Shown here piece after piece: positions 5,589-6,945 of a stretch of DNA of 6,945 bases; within the stretch, counting starts at the first letter, position 1, and each line of letters begins with the position of its first letter. The notes under the pieces were generated by a model. That model did not search any database. It was not told the origin of the DNA and saw only the letters and a program-made list of their open reading frames with translations. The translations under genes and the position numbers were made by a program. This DNA is from Syntrophomonadaceae bacterium (GTDB lineage: Bacteria > Bacillota > Dethiobacteria > DTU022), in assembly GCA_007136055.1 (NCBI GenBank), contig SLHT01000176.1, forward strand, positions 1 to 6,945, given 5' to 3'.

Positions 5589-6945
5589 CTACATGCTAAA
5601 AAGTAATCTTGCCGCCTGCAGGGCCAGCTCCCAGGGCCAGTTTACGGGCAGCAGGGCAAAAATAACACAGCCCGCAGCCAGGATACCCATCGGAACAACC
5701 ATGTGCCAGGGCGCTTCTTTCCAGTATTTCCTCTCCTTTGGACCGTGCGCGTCATGAGCATCGTCTTCACCACCATGGCCGGTGTCTTCACGGTGATCAT
5801 GGACATCCTGCGCATGCTCAGCGGCGTGCGCCTTTACAGGATCTTCATCTGCTTCGCCCGAAGCAAAAAAGGCGGTAATCACAATCGGGAAGTAATAAGC
5901 GGCATTGAGCAGACTGCTGACAATTAGGATGGCTACAAATATGGGCAGGCCCGCTTCCAGGGAAGCGATGGAAAGCTCCCACTTGCTGATAAAACCGTTA
6001 AAGGGCGGAATACCGACCATGGTTACAGAAGCTATCGTAAAAAAGACCATGGTAAAAGGCATTTTCAAACCGACTCCCTTCATCTGGCTGATATTGCGCA
6101 TCCCGGTCTGAACAACAATAGCACCGGCACAGAGGAAGAGAAGCCCTTTCATAAAGGCGTGGGTAAATAAGTGGTAGAGGCCGCCGGCCATGCCCGACTC
6201 GTTTAGAAGGAATATCCCTAATATAATATAGCCAATCTGGGCAATACTGGAGTAAGCAAGCCGCCTTTTCAGGTCGTCCTGCAAAAGGGCCAGCGCCGAA
6301 CCAAGCAAAATGGTAATTGCCGCTAATACCAGCATAACCGTATCCCAGTTCATATTGTGGATAAACTCGGGGCTGTAAACATTGAAAGTCACCCGGATCA
6401 TACCGTAGATCCCGGTTTTAAGCATGATCCCCGAAAGAGCGGCGCTGACAGGCGCAGGCGCCGCCGGGTGAGCATCGGGCAACCAGACATGAACAGGAAA
6501 CATCCCCGCCTTTAAACCAAAACCAATCATAAAACCAATAAAGGCGGCAGTGGCCAGGGTGGAAGGCTCGGTGATCAAACCCGGGCGGGTAAATGCGACC
6601 GACCCGGTCAGAAAATACATGGTCAGAAGACCGAAAAAGACAGCCAAACCCCCGCCAACAGTCATGTAGAGATATTTAGCCCCGGCAAACATGGTAACCG
6701 GAGTTTCTTCGTGAGCAATAAGGATATAGGTGGTCAGGGCCATAAATTCAAAGAAAACAAAAAGGCCAAGCAGGTCTCCTGCAAATATTGTACCCATACA
6801 ACCGCCTTCGGCCATTAAGAAGAAAGCATAATAGCGCTCTTTTTTATGGCCATGACTCATGTATCCCGGTGAAAAACAGGCGGTCATAAACCAGACAAAG
6901 GAAAAGAAAACACCTAAGAAAAAGGTAATCGCATCAACCTTAAAG
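5589..6945 (-). CDS. Antiporter-type membrane subunit with His/Asp-rich loop (5' end beyond the window)
   Basis: The frame is open to the right edge: upstream of the ATG at 6885-6887 it continues as FKVDAITFFLGVFFSFVWF, which aligns with the TM3 entry of the neighbours (YFRVDRLG, YFKIDPLG). That ATG is therefore internal and the true start lies outside. There are 451 complete codons, covering TM3 to TM14. Counting from the first complete codon (6942-6944), key residues are Glu66 in TM5 (FFEFMA), Lys145 in TM7 (FGLKAG), Lys176 in TM8 (IMLKTGIYG), His258/His262/Lys266 in TM11 and Lys321 in TM12 (FISKWE). LPDAHPAAPAPVSA is the hydrogenase-linked type of TM7-TM8 loop. Between TM13 and TM14 (about 364-404) lies a hydrophilic stretch with 7 histidines and 14 acidic residues, absent from the other visible paralogues. 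The C-terminus has PVNWP (433-437), shared with the 206-1681 product. It is the first visible gene of the array and likely a proton- or cation-translocating subunit of the inner membrane. Confidence 0.9.
   Translation of the reverse strand, partial: FKVDAITFFLGVFFSFVWFMTACFSPGYMSHGHKKERYYAFFLMAEGGCMGTIFAGDLLGLFVFFEFMALTTYILIAHEETPVTMFAGAKYLYMTVGGGLAVFFGLLTMYFLTGSVAFTRPGLITEPSTLATAAFIGFMIGFGLKAGMFPVHVWLPDAHPAAPAPVSAALSGIMLKTGIYGMIRVTFNVYSPEFIHNMNWDTVMLVLAAITILLGSALALLQDDLKRRLAYSSIAQIGYIILGIFLLNESGMAGGLYHLFTHAFMKGLLFLCAGAIVVQTGMRNISQMKGVGLKMPFTMVFFTIASVTMVGIPPFNGFISKWELSIASLEAGLPIFVAILIVSSLLNAAYYFPIVITAFFASGEADEDPVKAHAAEHAQDVHDHREDTGHGGEDDAHDAHGPKERKYWKEAPWHMVVPMGILAAGCVIFALLPVNWPWELALQAARLLFSM

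Noticed and set aside
6885..6887. ATG as the start of the rightmost gene
   Set aside because: The frame stays open upstream to the window edge and encodes TM3 sequence conserved with the neighbours, so this methionine is internal.

Overview
The window is one unbroken minus-strand block of antiporter-type proton/cation-translocating membrane subunits, the family that includes NuoL/M/N of complex I, MrpA/MrpD of the multisubunit Na+/H+ antiporters, and HycC/HyfB-type subunits of energy-converting hydrogenases. In transcription order (high to low coordinates) there are five genes: a 5'-truncated one running off the right edge (5589-6945), a 732-residue one with a long C-terminal extension (3218-5416), two of 491 residues (1702-3177 and 206-1681), and the first 47 codons of a fifth that leaves at the left edge (1-141). 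I see no genes on the plus strand; all long plus-strand frames lie opposite these genes.

The four long proteins keep the residues expected of working ion channels: a TM5 glutamate, a TM7 lysine, a TM8 lysine, a His-x3-His-x3-Lys motif (His-x3-His-x3-Lys or its close variant) in TM11 and a TM12 lysine. They are not recent copies but belong to different subtypes. The 1702-3177 product is MrpA/NuoL-like around TM7-TM8. The 5589-6945 and 3218-5416 products carry the Ala-His-Pro...Ser-Gly-Ile-Met-x-Lys-Thr-Gly signature typical of hydrogenase-linked subunits. The 3218-5416 product alone has the NuoL-like TM13 and a tail resembling the NuoL lateral helix. The 206-1681 and 5589-6945 products share C-terminal motifs, and the 206-1681 and 1-141 products share an N-terminal motif.

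Spacing between the genes is 172, 40, 20 and 64 bases, with purine-rich ribosome binding sites before each visible start, so a single operon is likely. Its promoter, any electron-transfer or hydrogenase subunits, and the small Mrp subunits (B, C, E, F, G) must lie outside the window if they exist. The natural reading is a large membrane arm of an Mrp-like antiporter or a complex-I/hydrogenase-related machine with at least five antiporter modules, compared with three in standard complex I and two in standard Mrp.

Strong GGAGG-type ribosome binding sites, a GTG start, mid-range GC and the gene content fit an anaerobic bacterium, perhaps a Bacillota/Clostridia-type lineage or another syntrophic or alkaliphilic anaerobe. 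This is an inference; nothing in the window fixes the taxonomy.
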